A stretch of 64,000 nucleotides of DNA from Rhizorhabdus histidinilytica (GCF_900167915.1 NZ_FUYM01000004.1:372001-436000); one strand, 5' to 3'; shown: positions 1 to 9,000, counted from the first letter of the stretch. Notes: generated from the letters alone by a model not told the origin. Made by a program: numbers and translations.

Positions 1-555
1 GCCGGTGATCTCGTTGAAGCGGCCGTAGGAGGCCTCGATCCCGGCCTTGAAGCTGTCGGTCGGCTTCGCCGCGATATAGTTGATCGCGCCACCGGTGGAG
101 TTCTGGCCGAACAGCGTGCCCTGTGGCCCCTTCAGCACCTCGACCCGTTCGAGGTCGAGCATCGTGCCGCGCGTCATCGCCGAGAAGGGCAGCGGCTGCT
201 GGTCGACATAGACTGAGACGCCCGGGCTGACGCCCAGCGTCGTGTCGTTGAAGCCGATGCCGCGCAGGAAGAAGACCGGCAGGCCGTAGACGGTGCGCTG
301 GAAGGTGAAGCCCGGCACCAGCTTTTCGAGCTGCTCGCTGCTGGTGACGCCGAGCGCCTTGAGATGGTCGCCGGTCGCCGCATTGATCGACATCGGTACG
401 TCGCGGAGACGCTCGGCGCGCTTCTGCGCGGTGACGATGATGTCGCCGCTATCGTCGGCGGCCTGCGGCTCGGCCGCCCGCGCCAGCGCGACGGTGCTCG
501 ATGATGCGAGCGCGGCGACCGCCAGGGCCCGCGCGATGATGCTGAACTGCTTCAT
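1..555 (-). CDS. TonB-dependent receptor, N-terminal part (cut by left edge)
   Basis: The ATG at 553-555 is preceded by a GAGGGGATC ribosome-binding stretch and opens 185 codons that run off the window without a stop. The product starts with an Ala-rich signal peptide (MKQFSIIARALAVAALASS). A TonB box follows (DIIVTAQKRAERLRDVP), then plug-domain hallmarks: a GFQR-type segment, VEVLKGPQGTLFGQN and the STGGAINYIAAKPT stretch. TBDRs import scarce or bulky substrates across the outer membrane using TonB-ExbBD energy. Only the signal peptide, TonB box and plug are visible; the beta barrel lies outside. A TetR gene lies immediately upstream on the same strand. The substrate cannot be told from the plug alone. 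Confidence 0.9.
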   Translation of the reverse strand, partial: MKQFSIIARALAVAALASSSTVALARAAEPQAADDSGDIIVTAQKRAERLRDVPMSINAATGDHLKALGVTSSEQLEKLVPGFTFQRTVYGLPVFFLRGIGFNDTTLGVSPGVSVYVDQQPLPFSAMTRGTMLDLERVEVLKGPQGTLFGQNSTGGAINYIAAKPTDSFKAGIEASYGRFNEITG

Positions 556-632
556 GATCCCCTCCTTCACGTTCGGCTGGCCGCCGAATCTCGTCGGAGA
601 GTTTTATGAATGATCTCTCATATAACTTCAAT

Positions 633-648
633 ATGAGAAATTTCTCAT
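633..648. promoter_or_regulatory. Candidate operator: 16-bp perfect palindrome between tetR and the TBDR
   Basis: ATGAGAAATTTCTCAT is a perfect 16-bp palindrome. A further half-site TCTCATAT at 616-623 forms an inverted repeat with ATATGAGA at 631-638, so three TCTCAT half-sites lie within 33 bp. The site is AT-rich in a GC-rich background and sits about 80 bp upstream of the TBDR start codon. It lacks a GC-rich stem plus T-run, so an operator is likelier than a terminator. Binding by the adjacent TetR protein is an inference. Confidence 0.5.
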
Positions 649-652
649 CTTT

Positions 653-1300
653 CTATCCTGATGGCGCCTTCTCGCTACGGCCCAGCTTCGCTTCGAAATA
701 GGAGCGCATGATCAGCGCCATTTCCCGCTTGATTTCGCTCCCGGCGCCGCCGCGTTCGAGCGCATAGGCGGACTTGAGGATCTGCAGCGCGACGATCGCC
801 ACCACCTTCACGTCGGCTTCCGGAGCATCCCCGGCCTTCGCGGCGAGCAGCGCCGCCAACGCGACCTCGAATTCCTGGTGCGAACCGGGGCGAAGCTGAA
901 ACTGGACCTGTGCTTCGTCGAGCGTCCCGAAGGCCGCATGCCGAATGATGCAGTCGAGCGTCGCGTCGAGCAGCACGTCGGCGAAGCCGGCCCAGTCGCC
1001 CGGCCGGATCGGCGCACAGGCCGCCTGCCAGGTCTCGATCAGGTCGATCGCATAGCGTTCGACCAATGCGCCGCCGAGCACCGCCTTGTTCGGGAAGAAC
1101 TGGTAGAGCGATCCGATCGGCGCCCCCGCGCGCTGCGCGATCGCGTTCATCGACGCGGCGCCGTAGCCGACCTCGGCAAAGACCTGTTCGGCGGCGGCGA
1201 GCAACGCTTCGACCCGCTTGACCCCGCGGCTCCGCTGCGGCGCCTTCGGCTTAGCAACCTCCTGGCCGCGACCATCCGCCCGTTCCACCGCCTTCGCCAA
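653..1300 (-). CDS. TetR/AcrR family transcriptional regulator
   Basis: A 215-residue protein with an N-terminal TetR helix-turn-helix (about residues 30-77, including FAEVGYGAASMNAIAQRAG and IGSLYQFFPNK). The variable helical C-terminal ligand domain follows, with a conserved-looking tail. The start is a TTG at 1298-1300 placed 8 nt after GGAGGGAGG; no better ATG exists upstream of the HTH. It lies upstream of, and co-directional with, the partial TBDR gene and divergent from the TBDR at 1516. By family it is a ligand-responsive repressor, probably of one or both receptor genes. The inducer is unknown. Confidence 0.85.
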   Translation of the reverse strand: MAKAVERADGRGQEVAKPKAPQRSRGVKRVEALLAAAEQVFAEVGYGAASMNAIAQRAGAPIGSLYQFFPNKAVLGGALVERYAIDLIETWQAACAPIRPGDWAGFADVLLDATLDCIIRHAAFGTLDEAQVQFQLRPGSHQEFEVALAALLAAKAGDAPEADVKVVAIVALQILKSAYALERGGAGSEIKREMALIMRSYFEAKLGRSEKAPSG

Positions 1301-1450
1301 GACCAGCGCCTCCCTCCGTTGGGGCGCAACCGGCGCCCGCTCTCGCGCCCAAGGCCTATGCGCCCCGCCGCCGTCCGGTCAACGCCCGGCTTCGATCGCG
1401 ACACCCGGCGCGCCGCGGTCACGCGCCGGCGCAGATGAGGTCCGAGGCGC

Positions 1451-1480
1451 TTGACAGAAGATTGTATACACGCATACATG
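1451..1480 (+). promoter_or_regulatory. Candidate promoter with TGTATACA palindrome upstream of the TBDR operon
   Basis: TTGACA (1451-1456) is a perfect -35 hexamer. It is followed by an 8-bp palindrome TGTATACA (1463-1470) and a second partial copy ATACA (1474-1478) where a -10 element would be expected; the -10 itself is weak. Palindromes of the TTGTATACAA type are typical of GntR/FCD repressors such as MatR, and the operon ends with a GntR/FCD gene. A regulator bound here would sit between or over the promoter elements. Assignment to that regulator is inference. Confidence 0.4.
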
Positions 1481-1515
1481 GGGCAGCTTTCACGAGAATC
1501 ACAAGGGAGGAACGC

Positions 1516-3858
1516 GTGCCGGGCTTTAGCGCTAGGACATTCGGGAGATATTTGGTGTCGGCCGGGACGATCGCGCTCGCCGCACAGGCGCAGGCGCAGA
1601 CCCCGCCCCAGCCGGTACCGGCATCGGACGAGATCATCGTCACCGCGCAGCGGCGCGTGGAACGGCTACAGGACGTGCCGATCTCCGCCAGCGTGATCAG
1701 CGGCGCCGATCTCCAGAAGAAGAACATGACCTCGCTCGAGCAGCTCACCGCCGAGACGCCGGCCGTGGTCGTGACCAAGGGCGGCGCCGCCAACCGCCTG
1801 TCGATCCGTGGCGTCGGATCGGGCGACAACAACCCGCTGTTCGAGCAGTCGGTCGCGACCTTCGTCGACAATGTCTACCAGGGCCGCTCGCGCTCGAACG
1901 GCGCGTCCTTCCTGGACGTCGCCCGGGTCGAGATATTGAAGGGCCCGCAGAGCGTCTATTTCGGCAACAACTCGATCGCGGGCGTGCTCAACATCGTCAC
2001 CCGCGATCCCGGCGACCGCCTCGAAGGCTATGCCCGCGGCTCCTATAATTTCGACTTCAACGCCGCCACCGTCGAGGGCGCGGTCGGCGGCCCGATCAGC
2101 GACACGCTCGGCATCCGGGTCGCCGGCGTCGCGACGCGCGGCAACGGCTATATCCGCGACGAAGGCCTGGGCGGCCTGCGCATCCCGCGCGTCCGCTCCT
2201 ATGCCGGCCGCGCCACGCTGCGCTGGCAGCCGATCGCGGAACTGACCTGGACGGTGAAGGCCAGCGCCGAGCATAGCCGCCAGACCGGCGCGATCGCCGA
2301 CGAGATCGCCTATTGCCCGCCCGATCCGCTCTTCACCGCCGGCGCGACCGGAAGCTGCCTGGTCGCGCTCAACCGGGGCGAGGACGTCAAGCTCAACCAG
2401 GTCCGCTCGCACAGCCCGGGCCAAGGCATCGACCTCGACACGCAGAGCTACGTGTCGACCCTCGCCTATGACGCCGGTCCGCTCGAACTGTCGGCGATCA
2501 CCGCCTACAGCCACACCAAGTACAACCAGCGGCTCGACACCGACGGCACCAGCGCGACGCTGACCCACTTCACCACGCCCGAGCGCTTCTCGCAGTTCAG
2601 CCAGGAATTCCGGATCGCGACGCCGCGCGACAGCTGGGTCGCGCTCGATGCCGGCGCCTATTTCAACCGGGAATATATCCATGGCGGCGTGAACTATAAT
2701 TTCACGTCGCTCAACAGCCGGCTGACCGGCCCCTTCGCCGCGCTCGCGCCGCTCGGCTCGTTCGGCCAGTATGACGACTATCGCCAGCGGTCGAAGACCT
2801 ACGCCACCTATGCGCACCTGACTTTCCGCCCGACCCAGGAACTGACCCTCAGCGTCGGCGGCCGCCAGAGCTGGGTCGACAAGTCGATCGTCCTCAACCA
2901 GGGCTTCGGCATCGCCGCGAACAGCTTCGGCGACATCACCCCCTATCCCGACGCGACGCTCCAGGCGCTCGGCAACCGTTTCGGGACGGCGGCGGGGCTC
3001 GGCGTCGCGGCCGTCCGCACCGCCCGCCGGCTGGACGCTCATTTCAGCCCGTCGGCGGTGCTGTCCTACCAGCCGACCCCGACGCTCAACCTCTACGCCA
3101 AATATACCAACGGCTTCAAAGCCGGCGGCTTCAACGGCCTGGAGCATACCGGCGCCGCGGCGGCCCTGTCCTTCGGTCCCGAATATGTCGACGGCTATGA
3201 AGCGGGCATCAAGAGCCAGTGGTTCAACCGCCGCCTGACCCTGAACGTCGCGGTGTTCCGCAACGACTTCAGCGACCTGCAGGTCTCCGCCTCGCAGAAT
3301 TTCGGCGTCGGCGTGGTCAACGTCATCGGCAATGCCGGCGGCGCGCGCGCCCAGGGCATCGAGGTCGAGGGCCGCTGGCGGATCACCAACGAGCTCACGA
3401 CCGGCCTCAGCCTGACGCTGCTCGACTCCAAATATACCGACTATCGCAACGCGGCGGGCAACGCGCTCGACGTCCAGCAGGGTCGCCCGTTCGTCGACCT
3501 GACCGGCACGCGGACGCGCTATGCGCCCAAATATAGCGGCAACTACACGCTCGACTATCTGGCGCCGATCACGAGCGCGCTGAAGCTGCACCTGAACGGC
3601 AACGCCTTCTTCACCGGCAAGTATAATTTCTCGAACAACAACGATCCGTTCCTCGCCCAGGACGCCTATGTCCGGCTGGGGGCGATCATCGGCCTGGCCG
3701 ATGCCGACGATCGCTGGGAAGTGTCGCTGGTCGGCAAGAACCTGACCGACAAGCTGGTCCGGATCTTCGGCACCAACCTCGCCCAGTCGCGCGGCTCCTA
3801 TCTGATCGGCACCGACGAACCGCGGAGCATCGCCATCCAGGCGAACCTGCGCTTCTGA
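1516..3858 (+). CDS. TonB-dependent receptor (first gene of the LeuCD-like/lyase operon)
   Basis: A complete TBDR of 780 residues when started at the GTG 1516-1518, which follows GGGAGG by 5 nt. The frame opens 27 codons earlier, but that extension would bury the signal peptide. The start gives a clean signal sequence ending AQAQAQ, then the TonB box DEIIVTAQRRVERLQDVP and a plug with VEILKGPQSVYFGNNSIAGVLN. A 22-strand-type barrel ends in ANLRF, with the terminal Phe needed for barrel assembly. The MFS gene starts 17 nt after its stop, so the receptor is the outer-membrane gate of the operon. It belongs to the large sphingomonad receptor family in which the substrate cannot be deduced from sequence. 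Confidence 0.93.
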   Translation: MPGFSARTFGRYLVSAGTIALAAQAQAQTPPQPVPASDEIIVTAQRRVERLQDVPISASVISGADLQKKNMTSLEQLTAETPAVVVTKGGAANRLSIRGVGSGDNNPLFEQSVATFVDNVYQGRSRSNGASFLDVARVEILKGPQSVYFGNNSIAGVLNIVTRDPGDRLEGYARGSYNFDFNAATVEGAVGGPISDTLGIRVAGVATRGNGYIRDEGLGGLRIPRVRSYAGRATLRWQPIAELTWTVKASAEHSRQTGAIADEIAYCPPDPLFTAGATGSCLVALNRGEDVKLNQVRSHSPGQGIDLDTQSYVSTLAYDAGPLELSAITAYSHTKYNQRLDTDGTSATLTHFTTPERFSQFSQEFRIATPRDSWVALDAGAYFNREYIHGGVNYNFTSLNSRLTGPFAALAPLGSFGQYDDYRQRSKTYATYAHLTFRPTQELTLSVGGRQSWVDKSIVLNQGFGIAANSFGDITPYPDATLQALGNRFGTAAGLGVAAVRTARRLDAHFSPSAVLSYQPTPTLNLYAKYTNGFKAGGFNGLEHTGAAAALSFGPEYVDGYEAGIKSQWFNRRLTLNVAVFRNDFSDLQVSASQNFGVGVVNVIGNAGGARAQGIEVEGRWRITNELTTGLSLTLLDSKYTDYRNAAGNALDVQQGRPFVDLTGTRTRYAPKYSGNYTLDYLAPITSALKLHLNGNAFFTGKYNFSNNNDPFLAQDAYVRLGAIIGLADADDRWEVSLVGKNLTDKLVRIFGTNLAQSRGSYLIGTDEPRSIAIQANLRF

Positions 3859-3875
3859 CGAAGGGAACCGGACCG

Positions 3876-5261
3876 GTGGCGACATCCATGGACCATGCCG
3901 CGACGACCGCGGAAGCGGAGCCGGACGGGCCGGCGGCGCGACGCGGCGTGCGTCCGTGGACCACCGTCTGGATCCTCACCCTGCTCTACGCGGTCGCCTA
4001 TTTCGACAAGCGGCTGATCACCCTGCTGATCGATCCGATCCGCGCGACGATCGGCGCCACCGACCTGCAGATGAGCCTGTTGTCGGGGGCGGCCTTCGTC
4101 TCCTTCTACGTGATCTTCTCCTTCCCGATCGGCTGGGCGGTCGACCGGCTGTCGCGGCGCGGCATCATCTTCTGGGGCGTGGCGAGCTGGTCGACCTTCG
4201 CCGCGCTCGGCGGCTTCGCGCGCAGCTTCTGGCAGTTGCTCGGATCGCGCTTCGGCGTCGGCGCGGGCGAAGCGGCGCTGATGCCCGCCGCCCATTCGAT
4301 GATCGCCGATCTGTTCCCGCGCGAGAAGCTGTCGCGCGCGCTGGGCATCTTCACCCTTGGCGCGTTCATCGGGTCCGCGCTGTCCTTCGCGATCGGGGGC
4401 GCGATGCTCAGCCATTTCAAGCGCGGCGCAACGGTCGATCTTCCGCTGGTCGGCGCGCTGTTCCCCTGGCAGGCGGTGCTGCTGCTCGCCAGCCTGCCCG
4501 GCATCCCGCTTGCGCTGCTGATCTTCCTCGTCCGCGAGCCCGCCCGCAGCCATGGCCACGCGCCCAGGATCGGGTCGGGCGGCGGACGCGCCTGGTTCGG
4601 GCGCCACAAGAGCTTCTACGCGCTGCACTTCATCGGCTTCAGCACGCTCGCGATCATGACCGCCGGCTTCTCCTCCTGGCTGCCGACCCACATGATGCGC
4701 AGCTTCGGCGAGCCGGTCGCGCGGGTCGGCATGCTGCTCGCCGTCTTCCAGCTCACCGTCGGGCCGCTCGGCATGCTGCTGGTCGCGCGCACCGTCGACC
4801 GGATGTTCAAGGCGGGCCGGCTGGACATCCACATGAGCTTCTACGTCTGGGGTGTGCTCGTCCTCGCCGCCGCCGGCATCCTCGTCGGCCTCGCCCCCAA
4901 CGCGACCGCCGCCTATGTCGGCGTGGTCCTGTTCGACTCGCTGCACGGCGGCTTCCTGCCGGTCGCGGGCGCGGTGCTCCAGCTCACCACGCCCAGCCAG
5001 TTTCGCGGGCAGGCCACTGCCATCTTCTTCGTCTTCTACAATGTGATGGGCCAGGCGCTCGGCCCGATCGCGGTCGCCACCTCGACCGACCTGCTGTTCG
5101 GCAGCGACCGGATGATCGGCCCCGCCATCGCCCTGACCTGCGCGATCGTCGGCCCCGTCACCGCGCTCCTCCTCCTTCGTAGCCGCCGGCCGATGCGCGC
5201 GGCGCTGGCCGATGCCGAAGGCGTCGCCGCTGCGGCCGCCACAACCGGGAACCAGAACTGA
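3876..5261 (+). CDS. MFS transporter, spinster-like
   Basis: A 461-residue major facilitator protein. After a hydrophilic N-terminal tail it shows TM1 with AVAYFDKRLITLLIDPIR and then the loop-2/3 signature GWAVDRLSRRG. A GVGAGEAALMPAAHSMIADLFPRE segment is typical of the spinster/aromatic-acid:H+ symporter type. About 12 hydrophobic spans are visible in two groups of six. The start is GTG 3876, followed by ATG at 3888, which is also possible. It lies between the TBDR and the catabolic enzymes and is expected to carry the operon substrate over the inner membrane. The next gene begins at the base after its stop codon. Confidence 0.9.
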   Translation: MATSMDHAATTAEAEPDGPAARRGVRPWTTVWILTLLYAVAYFDKRLITLLIDPIRATIGATDLQMSLLSGAAFVSFYVIFSFPIGWAVDRLSRRGIIFWGVASWSTFAALGGFARSFWQLLGSRFGVGAGEAALMPAAHSMIADLFPREKLSRALGIFTLGAFIGSALSFAIGGAMLSHFKRGATVDLPLVGALFPWQAVLLLASLPGIPLALLIFLVREPARSHGHAPRIGSGGGRAWFGRHKSFYALHFIGFSTLAIMTAGFSSWLPTHMMRSFGEPVARVGMLLAVFQLTVGPLGMLLVARTVDRMFKAGRLDIHMSFYVWGVLVLAAAGILVGLAPNATAAYVGVVLFDSLHGGFLPVAGAVLQLTTPSQFRGQATAIFFVFYNVMGQALGPIAVATSTDLLFGSDRMIGPAIALTCAIVGPVTALLLLRSRRPMRAALADAEGVAAAAATTGNQN

Positions 5262-6053
5262 ATGCATATGTGGGACGATTGGGCGCGGACGGCGCGCCCG
5301 CTGAACGGCAAGAGCGCGATCGTCACCGGCGCGGGTCGCGGCTGCGGCCGCGCCATCGCCCGCGGGCTCGCCGGGGCCGGGGCTCGGGTCTGCTGCGCCG
5401 CCCGGTCCGAAAAGGAGCTGGCCGAGACGGTCGCGCTGATCGAGGCGGATGGCGGCACCGCGATGGCCTTCGCCGTCGACGTCACCGATCTCGCCGCCGT
5501 CGAGGCGATGACCGTCGCCGCCGTCACGGCCTTCGGCGGGCTCGACCTGCTCGTGCTCAGCCATGGCGTCGCGCTGGCCGTCGCCCCGATCGAGAGCGGC
5601 GATCCGGTCGACTGGCGACGGACGATCGAAGTCAACCTGATCGGCTCCTACCACTGCATCCGCGCCGCCGTCCCGCCGATGAAGGCGCGCGGCGCCGGCA
5701 AGATCATCGTCGTCGGATCGGGCCAAGGCCATAACGGCACCGCCGCGACCTCCGCCTATGCCAGCTCGAAGGCCGGGACCTGGGCGCTGACCCGATCGGT
5801 GGCGGCCGAGCTGATCGGCTTCAACATCAGCGTCAACGAGCTTCTGCCCGGCAATGTCCGCACCCAGCTCTACGACGAGACCTTCGCCCAGACCGTCGCG
5901 ATGACGCCCGACGGCGGCGAGCCGATCTCGGCCAAGCGGTCGCACGAATGGCTCAAGGAGCCCGACGACGTCGTGCCGCTGGCGCTGTTCATGGCCTGCC
6001 AGCCCGATGTCGGCCCGACAGCGCAGAGCTTCAGCCTGATGCGCCGCCTCTGA
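5262..6053 (+). CDS. Short-chain dehydrogenase/reductase (SDR)
   Basis: A classical SDR of 263 residues with the nucleotide-binding TGAGRGCG motif (22-29), an NHG-like LSHG (99-102) and the catalytic set Ser153, Tyr166, Lys170 in YASSK. Such enzymes interconvert an alcohol and a ketone with NAD(P)(H). The start may be ATG 5262 or ATG 5268; the first directly abuts the MFS stop. It precedes the LeuC-like gene by 36 bp in the same operon and probably oxidises a hydroxyl group of the imported compound or an intermediate. The usual C-terminal DGG motif is absent, so it differs from the FabG type. Confidence 0.88.
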   Translation: MHMWDDWARTARPLNGKSAIVTGAGRGCGRAIARGLAGAGARVCCAARSEKELAETVALIEADGGTAMAFAVDVTDLAAVEAMTVAAVTAFGGLDLLVLSHGVALAVAPIESGDPVDWRRTIEVNLIGSYHCIRAAVPPMKARGAGKIIVVGSGQGHNGTAATSAYASSKAGTWALTRSVAAELIGFNISVNELLPGNVRTQLYDETFAQTVAMTPDGGEPISAKRSHEWLKEPDDVVPLALFMACQPDVGPTAQSFSLMRRL

Positions 6054-6089
6054 CTTCGTACCGATCCACCGTTCTTGTTGGGGATTTCC

Positions 6090-7517
6090 ATGGGTAGAAC
6101 ATTCTTCGAGAAGGTCTGGGACGACCATGTCGTCGCCGATCTCGGCGACGGCGCCTTCCTGATCCACATCGACCGTCACTTCCTGCACGAGGTGAGCGGC
6201 GCCGTGTCGCTGAAGGAGATCGACGCCCGCCATCGCACCGTCCGCAACCCGGAGCTGACCTTCGGCACCGTCGACCATGTGCTCGAGACGGTGCCGGGGC
6301 GCGGCATGACCACCCGCATGCCCGGCGGCGACGATTTCCTGCGCGAGTTCACCGAGCGGATCGGGCCGCACGGCATCCGCTTCTTCGATCTTCACGATCC
6401 CCGCCAGGGCATCGTCCACGTCATCGCTCCCGAACTGGGCGTCGCATTGCCGGGCATGACCTTCATCTGCGGCGACAGCCACACCTGCACGGTTGGCGGG
6501 GTCGGCGCCTTCGCCTGGGGCGTGGGATCGAGCGATAGCGAGCATGCGCTGGCGACGCAGACCGTCATCATGACCAAGCCGAAGACGCTACGGGTGAACT
6601 TCACCGGACAGTTGCGCCCGGGCGTCCATGCCAAGGACATGATCCTCGCGCTGATCGCCAAATATACCGCCGACGGCGGCACCGGCTATGCGATCGAGTT
6701 CGCCGGCGAGGCGGTCCGCTCGCTGCCGATGGACGGCCGCCTGACGCTCTGCAACATGGCGGTCGAGTTCGGCGGCCGGACCGGCACGGTCGCGCCCGAC
6801 GAGATCACCTTCGCCTACCTCAAGGATCGCGAATTCTCGCCCAGGGGCGCCGACTGGGACCGCGCCGTCGCTTATTGGCGGACGCTCGCGAGCGACGCCG
6901 ACGCGGTTTACGACATGGAATATGAGCTCGACTGCTCGACGCTGGAGCCGCAGGTCACCTGGGGCACCAGCCCCGAGCATAGCGTCGCGATCGGCGGCGT
7001 CATGCCCGATCCCGCCGCGTCGGCCGATCCGATCGCCCGTACCTCGCGCCAGCGCGCCGCCGACTATGCGGAGATCGAGCCCGGGTCGCCGGTGATGGGC
7101 CTGCCGATCACCGGCGCCTTCATCGGTTCCTGCACCAACAGCCGGATCGACGACCTGCGAGCCGCCGCCGCGATCCTGAAGGGCCGCAAGGTCGCCGAGG
7201 GCGTCACCGCGATCTGCAGCCCGGGATCGACCGCGACCAAGCTGCTCGCCGAGGCCGAGGGGATCGACCGGATCTTCATCGAGGCAGGGTTCGAATGGCG
7301 CGAGTCCGGCTGCTCGCTGTGCATGAGCGGCGCGACCGGGGGCGAAAGCTTCCCGCGCGACGCGCGCGTCATCGCCTCCACCAACCGCAATTTCGAGGAC
7401 CGGCAGGGACCGCACGTCCGCTCCCATCTCGCCAGCCCGGTCACCGTCGCGGCCTCGGCGATCGCCGGCCACATAGCCGACGCCCGCGCGTTCGCCAGCA
7501 AGGAAGACGAGCAATGA
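6090..7517 (+). CDS. LeuC-like aconitase-family hydro-lyase, large subunit
   Basis: 475 residues from ATG 6090, with GGGG 6 nt upstream; a TTG 15 nt earlier is in frame but unlikely. The fold is that of the isopropylmalate isomerase large subunit: ICGDSHTCT (127-134), GSCTNSR around Cys348 and Cys408/Cys411 in CSLCM supply the three [4Fe-4S] ligands. The second cysteine block reads CSLCMSGATGG, whereas true LeuC usually has CSMCLAMNPD. No leuA or leuB is present, and the partner is a KKCGH lyase. This suggests catabolic dehydration/hydration of a substituted malate, as in 2,3-dimethylmalate dehydratase DmdA, rather than leucine synthesis. That reassignment is inference. Confidence 0.85.
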   Translation: MGRTFFEKVWDDHVVADLGDGAFLIHIDRHFLHEVSGAVSLKEIDARHRTVRNPELTFGTVDHVLETVPGRGMTTRMPGGDDFLREFTERIGPHGIRFFDLHDPRQGIVHVIAPELGVALPGMTFICGDSHTCTVGGVGAFAWGVGSSDSEHALATQTVIMTKPKTLRVNFTGQLRPGVHAKDMILALIAKYTADGGTGYAIEFAGEAVRSLPMDGRLTLCNMAVEFGGRTGTVAPDEITFAYLKDREFSPRGADWDRAVAYWRTLASDADAVYDMEYELDCSTLEPQVTWGTSPEHSVAIGGVMPDPAASADPIARTSRQRAADYAEIEPGSPVMGLPITGAFIGSCTNSRIDDLRAAAAILKGRKVAEGVTAICSPGSTATKLLAEAEGIDRIFIEAGFEWRESGCSLCMSGATGGESFPRDARVIASTNRNFEDRQGPHVRSHLASPVTVAASAIAGHIADARAFASKEDEQ

Positions 7518-8146
7518 GCATGCAACCCTTCGCCTCGGAAACCGGGGTCTGCGCCGCGCTGATGCGCAACAATATCGACACCGACCAGATCACGCCGGGC
7601 CATACCGGCATGAAGGTGCAGAAGACCGGCTTCGGCGAGGGGCTGTTCTTCAACTGGCGCTACCTGCCCGACGGCGGCGACAATCCCGACTTCGTCCTCA
7701 ACCAGGGGCCGTTCCGCGACACGAAGTTCCTGCTCGCCGGCACCAATTTCGGTTGCGGCAGCTCTCGCGAGTTCGCGGTCTGGGCGCTGCGCGACTTCGG
7801 CATCCGCGCGGTGATCGCGCCCAGCTTCGGGGCGATCTTCACCAGCAACTGCTACATGAACGGCGTCGCCCCGATCATCCTCGACGAGGCGGCGGTCAGC
7901 GCGATCGCCGGGGAGATCGCGCCCGACCATTGCACGATGACGGTCGACCTGGTCCGCCAGGTCATCCTGTCGCCGGACGGGCATGAGCATCGCTTCCACA
8001 TTCCCGACCTCCAGCGCGAGCGGCTGGTCGAGGGCCTCGACGCGATCGACGCGACCCGCAAGCGCGACGACCAGATCGCGGCCTTCCAGACGGCCGACAA
8101 GCTGCGCCGCCCCTGGGTCTATGCCGTCGAAGGAGCCGCCGCATGA
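7514..8146 (+). CDS. LeuD-like aconitase-family hydro-lyase, small subunit
   Basis: 210 residues starting at ATG 7514, which overlaps the stop of the large-subunit gene (ATGA). It carries the swivelling domain of isopropylmalate isomerase small subunits: NNIDTDQITPG near the N-terminus, NFGCGSSREFAVWAL in the middle with the substrate-binding SSRE, and SFGAIFTSNCYMNGVAPI. It forms the heterodimeric hydro-lyase with the preceding product. The overlap implies translational coupling and a 1:1 complex. The following lyase gene overlaps its stop in the same ATGA manner. Confidence 0.87.
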   Translation: MSMQPFASETGVCAALMRNNIDTDQITPGHTGMKVQKTGFGEGLFFNWRYLPDGGDNPDFVLNQGPFRDTKFLLAGTNFGCGSSREFAVWALRDFGIRAVIAPSFGAIFTSNCYMNGVAPIILDEAAVSAIAGEIAPDHCTMTVDLVRQVILSPDGHEHRFHIPDLQRERLVEGLDAIDATRKRDDQIAAFQTADKLRRPWVYAVEGAAA

Positions 8147-9000
8147 CCAGCTTCGCCAGCCTCGCCGACCTGCTGGCGCGGGAGAATCCGCTGCTGCTGC
8201 CGGTCGCGCACGACGCGCTATCGGCGCGGATGATCGAGCGCGCCGGCTTCGCCGCCGGGGCGATCGGCGGCTTCGGCGTGATCGGCTGCCGCACCGGCCT
8301 GCCCGATCTCGGACTCGCCAGCTTCGGGGAGATCGGCGCGGCGGTGCGCGACATCGCCGGCGCCACCGCCCTGCCGCTGATCGTCGACGCCGACGACGGC
8401 TATGGCGACGTCAAGAACGTCGTCCGCACCACTCGCTTCTATGAGGATATGGGGATCAGCGCGATCGTGCTGGAGGATCAGGTCAGCCCCAAGAAATGCG
8501 GCCATGCGGCGGTGACGCGCGAGGTGGTGCCGGCGGCGATCATGGAGGCGAAGCTCGCCGCGGCGATCGAGGCGCGCCGCAACCCCGGCTTCGCGATCGT
8601 CGCGCGTACCGACGCCCGCCTGGTCGAGGGGCTCGACGCCGCGATCGAGCGCGGCCGGCGCTATGTCGCCAAGGGCGCCGACGCGCTGTTCGTCGAGGCG
8701 CCGACCTCGGTCCAGGAACTGGAGCAGATCGGTGCCGCCTTCGACGTGCCGCTGATCGTCAACGCCGCCGAAGGCGGCCGCACCCCGGTCCTCACCCCCG
8801 GGCAATATCGCGAGCTCGGCTTCTCGATCATCCTCTATCCCGCGACCCTGCTGCTGCGTATGGTCGGCATGTTCGAACGCACGCTCGCGGCGCTTCGGAC
8901 CGGGGAATTCGCCGACGAGGGCGCGCTTCCCGCCTTCAATGTCCTGACCGGCATCATGGGCATGGACGAGTGGATGGAGATCGATCGTCGTCATGGCTGA
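8143..9000 (+). CDS. Isocitrate lyase/PEP mutase family lyase (KKCGH type)
   Basis: 285 residues with the family signature: DADDGYG (82-88) for Mg2+ and the catalytic-loop sequence PKKCGH (116-121) with Cys119, then ARTDA. The KKCGH cysteine separates C-C lyases (isocitrate, 2-methylisocitrate, 2,3-dimethylmalate, oxaloacetate-type) from PEP mutases, which lack it. Length fits methylisocitrate or dimethylmalate lyases (about 285-300). Downstream of a LeuCD-like hydro-lyase it would split a 2-substituted malate into a 2-oxoacid plus a carboxylic acid. No citrate synthase-like gene is near, which argues against a methylcitrate cycle. The exact substrate is not decidable from sequence. Confidence 0.87.
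   Translation: MTSFASLADLLARENPLLLPVAHDALSARMIERAGFAAGAIGGFGVIGCRTGLPDLGLASFGEIGAAVRDIAGATALPLIVDADDGYGDVKNVVRTTRFYEDMGISAIVLEDQVSPKKCGHAAVTREVVPAAIMEAKLAAAIEARRNPGFAIVARTDARLVEGLDAAIERGRRYVAKGADALFVEAPTSVQELEQIGAAFDVPLIVNAAEGGRTPVLTPGQYRELGFSIILYPATLLLRMVGMFERTLAALRTGEFADEGALPAFNVLTGIMGMDEWMEIDRRHG

Noticed and set aside
3798-6545. A 915-codon open frame on the minus strand opposite the MFS, SDR and LeuC-like genes
   Set aside because: It is low-complexity (Arg, Asp, Gly, Glu rich), has no recognisable domain and mirrors the strong third-position GC bias of the true genes.
6090-8146. LeuC/LeuD as leucine biosynthesis genes
   Set aside because: No leuA or leuB is present, they are embedded in an importer/lyase operon, and the LeuC-like cysteine block differs from the usual LeuC wording. 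Not fully excluded.
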